A stretch of DNA of 64,000 nucleotides from assembly GCA_001643675.2 (NCBI GenBank), contig LSRY02000010.1, forward strand, positions 1,807,001-1,871,000, written 5' to 3'. Below the pieces are notes generated by a model that was given only the letters and a program-made list of their open reading frames with translations, did no database searches and was not told the DNA's origin. Each line of letters opens with the position of its first letter. Within the stretch, counting starts at the first letter, position 1. Positions 11,701 to 23,963 of this stretch are shown here, one piece after another. The stretch comes from Monocercomonoides exilis. Lineage: Eukaryota > Preaxostyla > Oxymonadida > Polymastigidae. The position numbers and the translations under genes are program-made.

Positions 11701-14700
11701 TTTTCCGGCGGGGTTCATTGTCACGAAGATGCCGCTGTTCATGTCCACCTTCACCATCGTGCCCAGCAGGTCGATTTCTTCTGTCTGCTCCTTCAGTGCT
11801 CTCTGGATAGTTTGGATCTGCTGCGAAATGGCTGACAGCACTTTCGGCTCCAACCGATTAAACTCATCGAAGCAACCCCACGCACCACACTTGACAATCC
11901 CTCGGAAGATTCTTCCCATCCCCTTCGCATCAATCCCTTCATCACAGTTGAACACAAGCACTTGTCTCCCAAACGCCAACCCCAGCGCCTTCACAGACTC
12001 CGTCTTTCCTGTACCAGCTGGTCCGTATGGATGTCCACCATACCCCAATCGCATGGCCTGTGTAAGCACCAAGAAGCACTTGTCTGTGAGAGGAGTGTGC
12101 ACCAAACGAGCAGCATTTCCTTGATATTCCCATGTCTGGTCAAAGACTGCATCTGCCATGGCGATTTTGACACGCACCGGAAGCGGCAGGTTGCTGCTGC
12201 TGTTTCCATTGCTTTTGCTGCGGGTGCTGCCTTCTTCAGCGTAATAGCGCATCTGCTTGAACCACGTCCAGTCGCTGACTGAAGTTGTGCTTGCGCCGAT
12301 GAGCTGCTCCACCACGTCCATGCAGTGAATGATGTCGAAGATGAGCGACTTGATCTTCAGGTCAGTCAGCGTGTGTGCTGCTTGCGTCAATGAAAACGGG
12401 TTCTTTCCTGCTCTCCTCTGCTCACTTGCTGAAACTGGGTTCATTTCGTCCTCGCTGCTGCTCTCGCTGTCCTTCAGATGGCCAGCGGCTGTGAGGAGAG
12501 ACGCCAATGTGGAGTATGCACCGAGGCGCTGCTTCATCAGCTTCGCCAGCTGCGGAAGCGTCTGTCTTTTGATGGCCTCTTCGCAGAGCTGTGTGAATAC
12601 AACTGTCTCCGCCAGACACAGCACTTGTGACGGGAAGCGACGCACATAATCGAGGCAGCCTTCGGGTGTGCTGATCATGTTGGACTCTGGCGAGGCGAGT
12701 GGGAGTGCTTCTTTGAGGAGCGTCGAGAGGGTGATCTTCATCTCGTCTGTCAGCGCATTCAGCCAGTCTTCGACAGCATCCACCACACGCACTGGATGCT
12801 TCAGCCGAACAACTTCACCAGCTGAGCTGCACATGGCTGTGATGTACTGCTCAGAGACAGAAGAAGAGGAAGAAGATGCAGATGCAGATGCAGATGAAGT
12901 ATTTCCACTGAATACAACACGATGTATTCCCTGGAACAGCTTCTTCAGATGTGCCTGGATGACTGATGGTGTCTGTGCCTGCCCCAGGATCTCCAGCAGA
13001 TCATCATCGCCAATGAAATAGAAGCGAGGGAATTTGTCTCTTTTATCCTCTAGAAACTCCGACAGTGCCTGCTGACATCTGTCGAGCTCTTTCTTCATCT
13101 CCTCAGCTGTTGTCTCCACGCCCACCATGTTGAATAGAGTAGGCAGATGTGAGTCTGTCTTCAGCTGCTCCATGATCCCACGGAACTTCTCATCCACTCC
13201 TCTGAACCTCGCTTGATGTGCTGGAATTGATCCCCGCATGAAGATCGGTTCCAGATACACCCACCTTCGCTGCACCGCACTCAGCAGATGACATCCTGTG
13301 CCCAGCTTCGTCAGCCGCTCTTCCCATTGCTTAGCTGTCTCTGCAAACGGTGCAAAGAACTGCGACTCCTTCATTGCAGACAGCTGTGCCATGCGGTCGT
13401 CGAGGGCAGACAGCACATCCGCCCAGTCCTCCACAAGCGCCGTCACCCGCAGCGTCCCTCCTGCCGTGCAGGTGTGGTCGCTCATGGTGAATGCTGTCTG
13501 CAGTCCCCATCCTTTCACCTCGTCCATCCCCTTCCGGATGTCTGCCTCTCCCTGCGCCCTCTTCTGCAGCTGGATGATCGCATTCCGGTGCTGCTTGATC
13601 GACTTAGCCCGGGCAACCAGATCGCGGAAGAGGAGTGTGGTGGCTGTGGTGCCGTTGTCAATGGCAAGCATCTTGAACAGCGCTGTCCAGTGCTCGTCGG
13701 TGAACTCGTCGCCTCTGATCAGCTTCAGCGGGAGCATCAGGTCTTGGAACAGATCAGCCTGCTTCTCCAAAAAGGAGACAATTGAGTTGCGCACCATTTT
13801 CTCTACAATCGACATTGGAGCTGTTGATCCAGCAGAAGAGGAAGAAGAGGAAGATGAGGCAGAAGCAGATTCTGATTTGCTTTTCTCGTCTCCTTCCTCT
13901 GGCTTGAATAGTGCAATAGCGCCCTTCCATTTCGTGCAGAAGTCTTCGAACATTGCAAGCTTCCCTCTGAAGATGATCCACTCCTGCTTCCCCATCTCCT
14001 CCAGCTCCTCGTTGTATTCCCTGTGTACATTCAGCGCCTTCTTCATCTCTTCGATTTCTCTCATAGGCACCTCAATCTGTGTCAGCTTCTCCGGCGCCTC
14101 CTGCCCTGCCAGCTCGCATTCTTCTCTGATCGCCTCCATTTCCCCTTGCATTCCCTGCGCCCACGACTCAAACTCCTCACAGTTCTGCGCTGCCTCGCTG
14201 ATCGATGCAGCAGACGATAGATCTAATGGTTTCCTCTTCATCGCCCACTGTTTTGCAAACTTGCTCGCGCTCTGCTTCAGCTGTGCCTTTCTTGTCTCCA
14301 GCTCGCCCACCAGTGTCACCCCTCTCTGTTTCAAGACACCTTCTCTTCCATCAATAAGATCCAGAAGTCCATTCCACTGGGACATCGCCTGTGAAAGCTC
14401 TGAATGTGTTGCGTCTTCGTCGTCCAGTCCGATGCCTCCACCAGACATGTGCCCAATCCCTCGTGTGCGTGTTGCTTCCTCCAGCAGCTCTGCCTTCTTG
14501 TTCGCTTCGTCGACAATGCTGCGATATTTGGCAACCTCCTCCCGTGTTGCAATGAGGTCTCCCTTCGACTTCTCCAGCTCTGCCATCGTCTTCGTGTTGC
14601 TCGAGATGCGCTCTGTGCTCTCTCCCACAAATGCCGCCAGCCCCTCTGCGTCCTTCGCAATCGACACCCGCAGCGCAGACAGGATCTCTGCCACAAGCTT

Positions 14701-17700
14701 CGCTGCCTGGTCGTTCACTGCCCGCTGCAGCCGGCTCAGCGACACCACCACAAAGTCCACGTCTTCGTGGTCTGGCCCGCCGCTCAGCTGTTCTGCCCGT
14801 TTGTCGGCGTCTTGAAGCGCCTCTCTCCACTTCTCAGAGGTCGGACACGCCTTCTCAATCACCTCGCGCAAGTCCCCCGCGGCGCCCAGGATGGCATAAG
14901 GAGCGTATTTGTCTCTGAGTGCCTCGAGTTTCTTGAGGGTCCTTTCAGCCGCGCTGAAGACAGCAGCAATCTTCTCAGTGCACATCGTGGTGATGCAGCC
15001 AAAGAGCTCTGGCGCTCCGATGTAGTCGCCCACAACACTCGGCGTCTTCACAAACTTTTGAATCGCTTTGAACAGCGTCGAGCGCACCTCCTGCAGCGGC
15101 GGGTCGTATCTGCACGTGCGCCCTTCGAACACGAGTGAGATCTCCATCTTTCCTTGTTCCTTCAGCACCTCCCCCAATCCACAGGAGTATTGAATGAAGA
15201 ACACTTTGAACAGCTGGTGGTTCCAGTGTGCCTGCCACTCGTCCACGTTGAACCCTTTCTTGCGCAGGCTGTCGAAGGTGCAGATGATGTCGGTGACTTC
15301 TCTGTCCCACACGTCAAACTGCGTCAGAAGCGACGTCGAGCTCAAAAGCGTCACTCGCTCCAGCATCCGCGAGTGCAGACGCCGCAAGTGCACATTCCGC
15401 ACCGCCAGCGCCTCCGCTGCTGCCTTCATCTTCTGCATGTGCCGCTCCTGGTGCACCAGAAATCCCCCTCCTGCCCCAATTCCCACACCCCCCGCGCCGC
15501 CGGCACTTCTTCCAGCGCCCATAAGCTTTTCGTTCTCTGCGATGACTGCCGGCAGGATGTTCTTCTGCTCGTCCATCAGCTGCTCAAAGGCAGCTACGAC
15601 GTCGCTGAGCATCGCCCGCTGTGAGGGGATGATCTGCGTGTGGATACTGTTGTAGAACGATGCCAGCTGCTTCATTTTGATTGATGCGTCGTATGCCTCT
15701 GCTGCCGTCTGCCCCAACCGCAGGACACTTTGGTCTACTTCAAAGCCACTCGACAGAAGATGCCGCAGCTCTCTCACAAACACAATCAGCTTGTCGTTGA
15801 ACACCACCCGCACACTCCACCCTTCTCCGCTTTCCTTCACAAGTTCCGCGCGGCAGGAAACAGAAGACAGAGAAAGAGAAGAAGACGAAGAGGAAGAAGA
15901 AGAAGATGATGATGCTGACGACGAAGGATTGTCAAACAACCTCTGTCTGGCGTATTCGAGCCAAGAGGCAAATGCATCGTCCTGGTGTATTTTGATGGCA
16001 TCTGCAATTCTCATCAGTGCTGTCTGCACCGCCTCTTCTGAGGGAATGCCTCCAAACAAATCGCCAATCAGCGCATATGTCTGCATCGTGCGTCTGTGCA
16101 GCTGCTGAAGGGCGGTGATGCTTTGTATTTGCGGTGAGATGCCTCTGCTGAGCAGCTCTTCGTCTTCTTCGCAAGCTCTCTTCTTCCCTCCAGACTGATC
16201 GCTGCCTTTCCCTTCTTTGCCTGCTGCTGCCTCTTCTCTTTCTTTGATCTCTCTCGACAGCCGATCAAGCTCCTTCTGCGTCTCCCCGACTTCCTCCTTC
16301 AGCTCCCCCAGCATCATCTCCCTCTCCTGCACCAGCTGGTCACCAATGTGTGCCCTCTTCACCAGCAGATGGTACTTCTTCAGCTCTCTCAGCGTCTGCC
16401 GCACTTTCCCTTTCTCGTGGTACAGCAGCAGCTGCTTCAGGCGCTGGCTGACCTGAAACTCCACCGGCGCCAGCTTCGTCCAGAAGCTCTCGATGGCTGC
16501 CTCAAATGCACTTGCCCCAGCATCAGACGTGTCCAGCAGCGCCACCCCGGCGAAGCTGTCGAAGACTCCCTGAAACAGAGGAGCTATTGTGGGTGGAAGG
16601 CGTGCAATATCCTGCGTCCAGCTGTTGGCAGAACCTGCATATTCGTCGCTTTCTTGTTTGGCGCTTGACGATGCTGACGCAGATGCTGATGATGATGACG
16701 ACGATGGTATTCCGTTTTCTTTGTCTTCGCTCAGAAGATGGATGATCTGCTGTAGAGTCAGCCGGAGATTGAGAATTGACTCAATCCGCTGCACAAGCGC
16801 CTCGCAATTCTTGTGAGTTAGCCCCGGCCCGTCCCACTTGTGCTGCTGCTGGCGCGGCCACGTTGTTCCAGTGAATGTTTTGATGATGTTCAGCCAGCCG
16901 TTCAGCGTGTTAATAGACAGCTGGCACATTGCACGAGTGACATTGAATGAAGCGGTGAGAAGATTAAATTCTCGGCGAGTTGAAGAGTTGACGTGAGAAG
17001 AAGGTGAAGTGAAAGATGTGTTGTGTGTTGTCGAAGTGACAGATGAAGAAAGATTTAGTGTCTCGTCTCCTCCATGAAGCAACCATCGTTTTGCTGCAAT
17101 CACAATTTGATTGAGTGAAGCTGTTAGAAGTTGTTCCATTCTTTCTTTTGGATAAGGAGGAATAACTTGAAGGTTCCATAGTGAATCAAGAGCGTTTTTC
17201 ATTTCTCCAAATTTAGAATTAAGCTCATAAAAAGCTATAAGGGACGAGCCAAGTGCGGATGATGTGGCTGGCATAAGTGATGTGAAAATCTCGGATAGAG
17301 GAGATAGTTTCTCAGCAATTAAAAATTCTCTCTAAAAATAATAATAATAATAAATGATTGAAATTGAAGCATCTTTGACGTGGAAGAATGGCATGTTAAA
17401 ACCTTCCTCTTGTCTCCATTTGCTTGTTGAAACCAAGCTTTGAACTCTTTTTGAACTGACATCTTTTGAACTGCAACAAGTTCTGCTTTGTCTTCATTCT
17501 AAAAGCATCATCATTTAATCAGAAGTTAAGTCACTACTGAAATCAATGCATACTAAAAGTTTGTCAATTGGAATGCTTTCTTGTTTTTCTTGTATTTGAC
17601 TCAATCTTTTTTGCACTTGAACTTCAAGTAGTTGCCTTTTTGATTCTTTTATTTGTTCCTCTAATTTTTTGCAAAGATTCGAATAGCGTTCAATCTCCCT

Positions 17701-17816
17701 TTCAACGTTTCCAGACTGGGAAACAGATTCAGAGATTCTTTTTGTCTAAATATTTCAGATACGCAAAAAAATCAAACATTATGCACCAAAAAAGGAAAAA
17801 AACAAACTGTTGACAT
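2758..17816 (-). CDS. DYNC2H1: Cytoplasmic dynein 2 heavy chain (IFT retrograde motor)
   Basis: Minus-strand exons 17816-17808, 17745-17554, 17498-17403 and 17331-2758 encode about 4,956 residues; introns are 62, 55 and 71 nt. AAA1 Walker A is GPAGTGKTE (about residue 1870, DNA about 12010-12030), followed by CDEGID and WGCFDEFNRL. AAA2 has GASGCGKST (about 2176), AAA3 the degenerate GPEGAGKH (about 2526), and AAA4 GKCGVGRRT (about 2968). The stalk coiled coils and microtubule-binding tip lie at about 3310-3610, and AAA6 with GQGQGDVAL at about 4310. AAA1, AAA3, AAA4 and QERRTYVPQGW resemble dynein-2 more than dynein-1 or axonemal chains. The family is about 4,300 residues; the excess is Ser/Ala-rich insertions. 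This motor returns IFT trains to the flagellar base. It lies head-to-head with the importin gene. The first exon (three codons) is inferred and is the least certain part. Confidence 0.93.
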
Positions 17817-17954
17817 TGAAAAATAGTCTCTCTTTATCTATTTCCAGTTGTATTTTGTAATTAAAAGAAAATTGAAAAAAGCGATATAACCATAACGCAA
17901 ATTATGAGCTGATCACAATTTACAAAAATATTTTTTTCTCTTTTAAAATTGGAC
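17817..17954. promoter_or_regulatory. Shared divergent promoter (dynein-2 / importin-like)
   Basis: Only 138 bp separates the two inferred start codons, which point away from each other. Both promoters must therefore lie in or overlap this AT-rich stretch. No individual element could be assigned with confidence. Confidence 0.5.
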
Positions 17955-20262
17955 ATGCAATCATGGTCGAGAGATGAAAGAGCTTTGGAACGAAAAAAAA
18001 CATTTTCCAAAGGTTGAAATAGAATTTGTAAACAGTGTATTTTTCTAAATGTTTTGGACTTTCATTATTTGATTATCCAAGAATTGTGTTCAAATGTTGA
18101 TCGTACAAAAGCAAGTGATGATGCCTTAACATTAAGAAGTGAAAGCAGATTTAATTTTTTAGCAATGAAACGATTTGACACATCGGAGTCATTGGATGAT
18201 AACGAAGATGATGATTATTCTCAAACTGTTCGCCAAAATAAATTATTAATGAATAAATTGTTATTTTGTTATTTCCTTTATAGGACACTGCGATTCCTTG
18301 TGCAATAATGGAGATATATTCAACTGATTTTAATGTTGTTCTAAAAGGAATTCACTATATTCATCGACAAATTCGTTCAAGTTTTGAATATTATCAATTT
18401 GCTTTTTTTGTAATGTTAATACTTAATTCGTTTAAGAACATTTTGATAGATGCGATGCAATTCATTCCATTGTCAATGCAGGAGCAATTCCTCCTCTCAT
18501 CAATCATTTGTCATCTGAAAATGCATTTGTTCAAACGATTGCTTTGACAACTTTAACGACAATAAGCAGTGGAAATACAGAAGACATTCAAAAGCTTGTT
18601 GATGAAGGAGTTATATCATCATGTGTTCCTTTGCTTAATGATCAATCATCCCCAGTTCAATCGAATGCATGTTTACTTCTTGGAAACATTTCGAGTGAAT
18701 CAAATACTTTAAGAGATGAAGTAATACAGCATGGAGGACTGATAGCTCTTTTAAAGCTTATGTCCTCTTTTTGCTCCCAAAATTCTCCTTCTGCAACTTT
18801 CCCACTGTCAAATTCATCTTCTTCAATCATTCAACCATCTTCTCAAAATCCTTTTCTTTCTTCTCAATCTAATTCAGCAATCACAACAGCTTTTGAACCA
18901 CTTCACCCACTTCAATCACAACAAATTGTGCCTCCGAGCCTTTCTTCACCGCTTGGGCAGCACATCATCTTTTTCATTTCGCAGCTTTCATCCTCTTCAT
19001 TTATCACTTCGACGCATCTCACCATTCTTCTTCCATTCATCAAATCATCACTGCTATCTGTTAAAAATCCTTGCCAGCCAGAGTTATTCTTACCATTGGC
19101 TGATCTGTTTTGCACGCTATCGCGCTTTGCAGCTCGAAAAATATTCAGTTCATTTCTTATTCAATGTGGCTTTCCTTCAATCATCCAGCCATTCATAACG
19201 TTTGCAACATTAATTTTAAATATAAATAATTGACTTTTCTTTCGCACAATTGAAATTTCTTTCTTTTTTTTCTTTATATTTTCATGAATCAGCCACAAAG
19301 TTTCGTACATTTCACAGATTGTTCTCACCACTTTCTATCATTTGATAGCAAACAGCAGCATTGAGAGTGTTAAGACATTCGTGACTCCGTCTATGTTTCG
19401 ACAGTTTTCGATGATTTTAGGTGAAGGAGATGCAATATCGAGTGCTGATGATGCTTTTTCTTCACCGATGCACATAAAGGAGGAGGTGTGCCGTATTCTT
19501 GCCATTATCACAGCTGGGGCACAGGATCAGATAGCGATGGTGGTTGAGTCTGGGGTGCTTCCTTCTTTGATTCGCATCCTCAAAGGCGATGGCTCTGGAA
19601 GCAAGTGGAAGACGGATGAAGCTAATGGTGAAATGAAATGCAGTGAAATGATGGATGAAGATAGCGCATCGAATTTCAAAGAAGTGCAAGGTGAGATCAA
19701 TTCAGATGAAGATGTTTCTGATCGGTCAATGGATGTGGAGAATTCATTTACCGAGCAAATGTCTTCATTGGAGCAAGCGATTGCAGATGCTGAGGATTCT
19801 GATGAAGCTGTGTCGGCCTCCATTTGCAGCCGAGCAGAACGGGTCCATCTGCTTTCACAGGACACGCCACTTCGCAGGCAGGCTCTGAAAGTTGTTGTGA
19901 ATATCAGTTATGGATCGATAGATAATATCAAAGCCTTGCTTGAACTGGATGTGATAAATGCATTGTGCATTGTGATGAGTACAACTCCTGTGTGCGAAGT
20001 AAAAGTGCTGCTTTCTGCGTTGGAGGCAGTCGTCAATTTGCTTCGAGTTAAAAAAACAAAGCAAATATCTTCATGGATGGCTGAAGATCATTTAACTAAG
20101 CTCCAAGGAGTATCCAACGAAATATCGTTTTTTGATAGTATATCAATAAATGAAATAATGCGTTTAGGGATTGTTCTTCAACATTTGGAATTGTCTTCAG
20201 ACGAAGAACTGAGAAAGAATGCTCATGGAATCTTATCTATGATTCAGATAAAGAATGAATGA
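17955..20262 (+). CDS. Importin-alpha-like armadillo protein
   Basis: Five exons (17955-18012, 18082-18227, 18284-18380, 18437-19199, 19293-20262) join in phase to give 677 residues. The basic N-terminus (RALERKKTFSK) followed by more basic residues resembles an importin-beta-binding segment. Armadillo repeats follow, with importin-alpha-like phrases NAGAIPPLINHL, LLLGNISSESNTLRDEV, AGAQDQIAMVVESGVLPSL and VVNISYGSIDNIKALLEL. The family is about 530 residues; the extra length is a Ser-rich insert (about residues 175-260) and an acidic insert in the last exon. Classical importin-alpha carries nuclear-localisation-signal cargo to importin-beta. Here the groove tryptophans of the WxxxN motifs are replaced (LLLGN, ILAIIT, VVVN), so cargo binding may differ. 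The start is the first in-frame ATG, and the frame runs to TGA. Confidence 0.78.
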
Positions 20263-20589
20263 ATTTTTATTGATTAATGTATTTTTGTTCAATTATTTCA
20301 TAAAAATATACCAAAACAAGAATTTTTGCTTGAAAAATATCTATTTAATACTCAAATTAATTCTCTATATTAGAAGTTGAAATTTTCCTTTTAAAAAAAT
20401 CATGATTTGTATGATGCTATTCGTAAAAAAATACACAAAAGATTTTTGTTCTTTTTTCGTAATTGTTACAATATCTTTGACCTTTATAAACAGTGTTGAT
20501 AAAAATGTTTCCTATCAAGTATTTCGAATTAATAATACTTTGTCACAATGCAAGATATTACACTCGTTGAAGGTTAAAAAAAAAAATTT
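20263..20589. other. AT-rich spacer after importin-like gene
   Basis: AT-rich DNA leading into the poly(T) edge of palindrome B. No gene is supported. Confidence 0.6.
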
Positions 20590-20598
20590 TCTTTTTTT

Positions 20599-20645
<47 letters not shown>

Positions 20646-23160
20646 CTGCAAAGAATCAATTTTGAAAAATCACACAAAAATATAGCTGATCTTTTTTGAA
20701 AACTTCTTTCTGTTAAATTTTCAAATAAATCAAAATTTTCATATTTTGCTCAAAATTTTGTTAACATGCAACAAACTTCACCAATATGGAATCTATTTCT
20801 GGATAATGCTATTTCAAACATTCTGAAGAAGATTCGTGAATGGAAACAGAAATTTAAGCAAAATAAAAAAATTTTATATTTATTTGATAATTAAACATTT
20901 GCGACTTTTCAAAAAGAATAACTCACATTGTTAAGGTTTTGTTTCCATTTTGGGGTAGCTTTATAAGTGGGAACTGAAATTTTATAAAAATAATCATTTC
21001 CATCACAAAAAGTTCTATAATAAAACAAAAAACGTTTCTATCCCCAATCCAATCAAAATGAAACATAAATCAATCAAAGATATTGCATCCATCGAAAATA
21101 ACAACAATTTTTAAAAGTTTCAATTATAATAAAAGTTAGCTTTCATTGAAAAACATTTGATATTTCTTTCACAGACCTTTTTCAAAGCAGCTGCTGAATT
21201 TTCGATTCATTTCACATATCTTAATTTGCTCGATCAATTAAATAAAAATGGAAATTTGTTGCATAAAACATCAAATCAAAAAAACAAATAAAAATATTTG
21301 AAAACACTTTAGCAAACAAGCATGTTCATATTTTTTCGACTCTTCTTTTTTTCTTTTTCAGTAAGTATCTACAAATTTCTTTTCCAAATAAATATATCAC
21401 AAATCCAGTTTTTTGAAAATCCTTTAATACACCAAAAATTATTCAAGATCGAAAAACTTCACTTTAAAATTGAATATGTTTTTTTACAACATCTTAAATT
21501 CTTTGTAATCAAAAAATTCGAAAAAAATTTTTAAATTCATACACACATGTCAGTTTTTTTTCTTTCAGTTATTTATCTGAGAAATTTGTCTATTCCAGTT
21601 GTGTGATTATTTTGGATCTTTATTTTTGTGTTTGGTTGTGTTCAATAGCGTGAATAAAAAAAAATGAATATTTATTTATTCTTCATATGTGCTCAGAATA
21701 TATGAGTGATTATTTTTGAAATCATATTTTTTCATTCATGATTTTCGGTTCGAAAATTTCTATTAAATGTCAACCAATGAACACTGAAAAGTTTACAAAC
21801 ATATTCAAAGCCCCTCACTTTTTATTTCCGATTTTGCAATAGCTTTTGAAATAGTTGTGATCATTTCAACATTCGAATATGAAATCTCCTCCCAAAGAAA
21901 AATAGTCTTTTAAAAAAAAATGAACACCCAGAAAAAAAATTATGATTTCTTAAATAATCACCCATATATAAGCAATTTTTGCAAAAAATGAAAGTGATAG
22001 GATATTTCATGATCTTGTTTTGTGCACAAAAAAATAGAAATCAATCTCATTTTTTTGAAACGAAGTGTTTTGTATTTCATTTATTGCATTGGAAACTGAT
22101 AAAATGTATCATGTTCAATATACAAAATGAGAAAAGAATCGATTGATATCAGTCTATATCGCAGAAAACAGTTGTCAAAAACGAAAGAAAAACATTTCCA
22201 ATAAAAAAACATTTGTTAATATAAACATTTGCTTCGACAAAACTTTTTTGGTTTTGACTTTAATTGAAATTCTGAACTAATCATATTCCATTTCGATTTC
22301 GATTTAAACCTTTTCTATGTTGAATTAAAGTTTTTCGATTTTGAAGTGAAGTTTTTCGATCTTGAATAATTTTTGGTGTATTAAAGGATTTTCAAAAAAC
22401 TGGATTTGTGATATATTTATTTGGAAAAGAAATTTGTAGATACTTACTGAAAAAGAAAAAAAGAAGAGTCGAAAAAATATGAACATGCTTGTTTGCTAAA
22501 GTGTTTTCAAATATTTTTATTTGTTTTTTTGATTTGATGTTTTATGCAACAAATTTCCATTTTTATTTAATTGATCGAGCAAATTAAGATATGTGAAATG
22601 AATCGAAAATTCAGCAGCTGCTTTGAAAAAGGTCTGTGAAAGAAATATCAAATGTTTTTCAATGAAAGCTAACTTTTATTATAATTGAAACTTTTAAAAA
22701 TTGTTGTTATTTTCGATGGATGCAATATCTTTGATTGATTTATGTTTCATTTTGATTGGATTGGGGATAGAAACGTTTTTTGTTTTATTATAGAACTTTT
22801 TGTGATGGAAATGATTATTTTTATAAAATTTCAGTTCCCACTTATAAAGCTACCCCAAAATGGAAACAAAACCTTAACAATGTGAGTTATTCTTTTTGAA
22901 AAGTCGCAAATGTTTAATTATCAAATAAATATAAAATTTTTTTATTTTGCTTAAATTTCTGTTTCCATTCACGAATCTTCTTCAGAATGTTTGAAATAGC
23001 ATTATCCAGAAATAGATTCCATATTGGTGAAGTTTGTTGCATGTTAACAAAATTTTGAGCAAAATATGAAAATTTTGATTTATTTGAAAATTTAACAGAA
23101 AGAAGTTTTCAAAAAAGATCAGCTATATTTTTGTGTGATTTTTCAAAATTGATTCTTTGC

Positions 23161-23218
<58 letters not shown>
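20590..23218. repeat. Foldback element B with poly(T)/poly(A) outer ends
   Basis: Bases 20590-21464 are a near-perfect reverse complement of 22344-23218 (about 875-bp arms; paired positions sum to about 43808). They flank an 880-bp AT-rich centre. The outermost part of the left arm is a T run (about 20601-20645) and of the right arm an A run (23164-23218). Each arm thus looks like a poly(A)-tailed unit pointing outward, with the two arranged head-to-head. Part of each arm is homologous to foldback A. No open frame for a mobility protein is present in either arm. It could be a non-autonomous retroposon pair or a foldback transposon. Confidence 0.85.
21870..21965 (+). repeat. Dispersed ~95-bp repeat, copy 1
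   Basis: This segment in the centre of palindrome B matches 23333-23425 in the same orientation with many substitutions. Both begin ATTCGAA and share TTATGATTT near the end, closing with AATAATCACCCAT. It shows that more than one repeat family has accumulated here. Confidence 0.6.

Positions 23219-23244
<26 letters not shown>
23219..23244 (+). repeat. (GA)13 microsatellite
   Basis: Thirteen GA dinucleotides directly follow the 55-nt A run that ends palindrome B. Confidence 0.95.
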
Positions 23245-23332
23245 AAACAGAAAAATGAAAACAATTTTTAATAACATTATCATCGTTATTTGAGCAAATT
23301 CATTGGATTTCAAAACAATTATTAGGCATATA

Positions 23333-23425
23333 GCATTCGAACACAAAATCTCTTTGCAAAGATAAACAACCTTTGAAAATCAACACAACGAAAAAAGTTA
23401 TGATTTAGAAAATAATCACCCATTT
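23333..23425 (+). repeat. Dispersed ~95-bp repeat, copy 2
   Basis: Diverged copy of 21870-21965, lying just outside the right arm of palindrome B. Confidence 0.6.
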
Positions 23426-23916
23426 TTTCTGCGAATTTAGATTATATCAAATAGAAAATAAACTCAAAAATCAACTGGAAAAAAGACATTAAAAATTTAT
23501 TTCATTTTTATAAAAAATAGGTTATTTTCTTGAAAATACACAAAAGAAGAGAACCAATACTGCTTGCATAGAACTTCACAACATAAGTTTTAATAAACAT
23601 GTTAATTCTTTATTAAATTTTTTGTTGAGCAACATTCTTTCAATTGAGATGAGTTTTAATTCTATCATTATTCCTCTCTTATTCAAATTACGCAATTGTT
23701 CATTATGAATCAAAAAAATATATTGGAAAAGCGATGAAAAATCTGTAAAATTTCAAGTATCGTTGATATTTCCATAACAAAAATGTTTTTTTGTCTTTTA
23801 TTGGTTTTTGTTAACTTATTGAAAATTTGAAGTTTTTACGAACTTTCGACTTTGGTTGAAAGTTTTTCGATTTTGAATAATTTTTGGTGTATTTCATTTT
23901 ATTGTATTTTTGATTG

Positions 23917-23963
<47 letters not shown>

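Noticed and set aside
13298-14815. 505-codon plus-strand open frame
   Set aside because: It lies wholly antisense to the dynein-2 exon. The product is Ser/Ala/Cys-rich and looks like the mirror of the dynein coiled-coil codons, with no domain.
20402-20665. Short frame ending in poly-Phe
   Set aside because: Runs into the T tract of palindrome B. It is a translation artefact.
20590-23218. LINE or DNA transposon with coding capacity
   Set aside because: No frame of useful length or reverse transcriptase/transposase motif was seen on either strand of the arms or centre.
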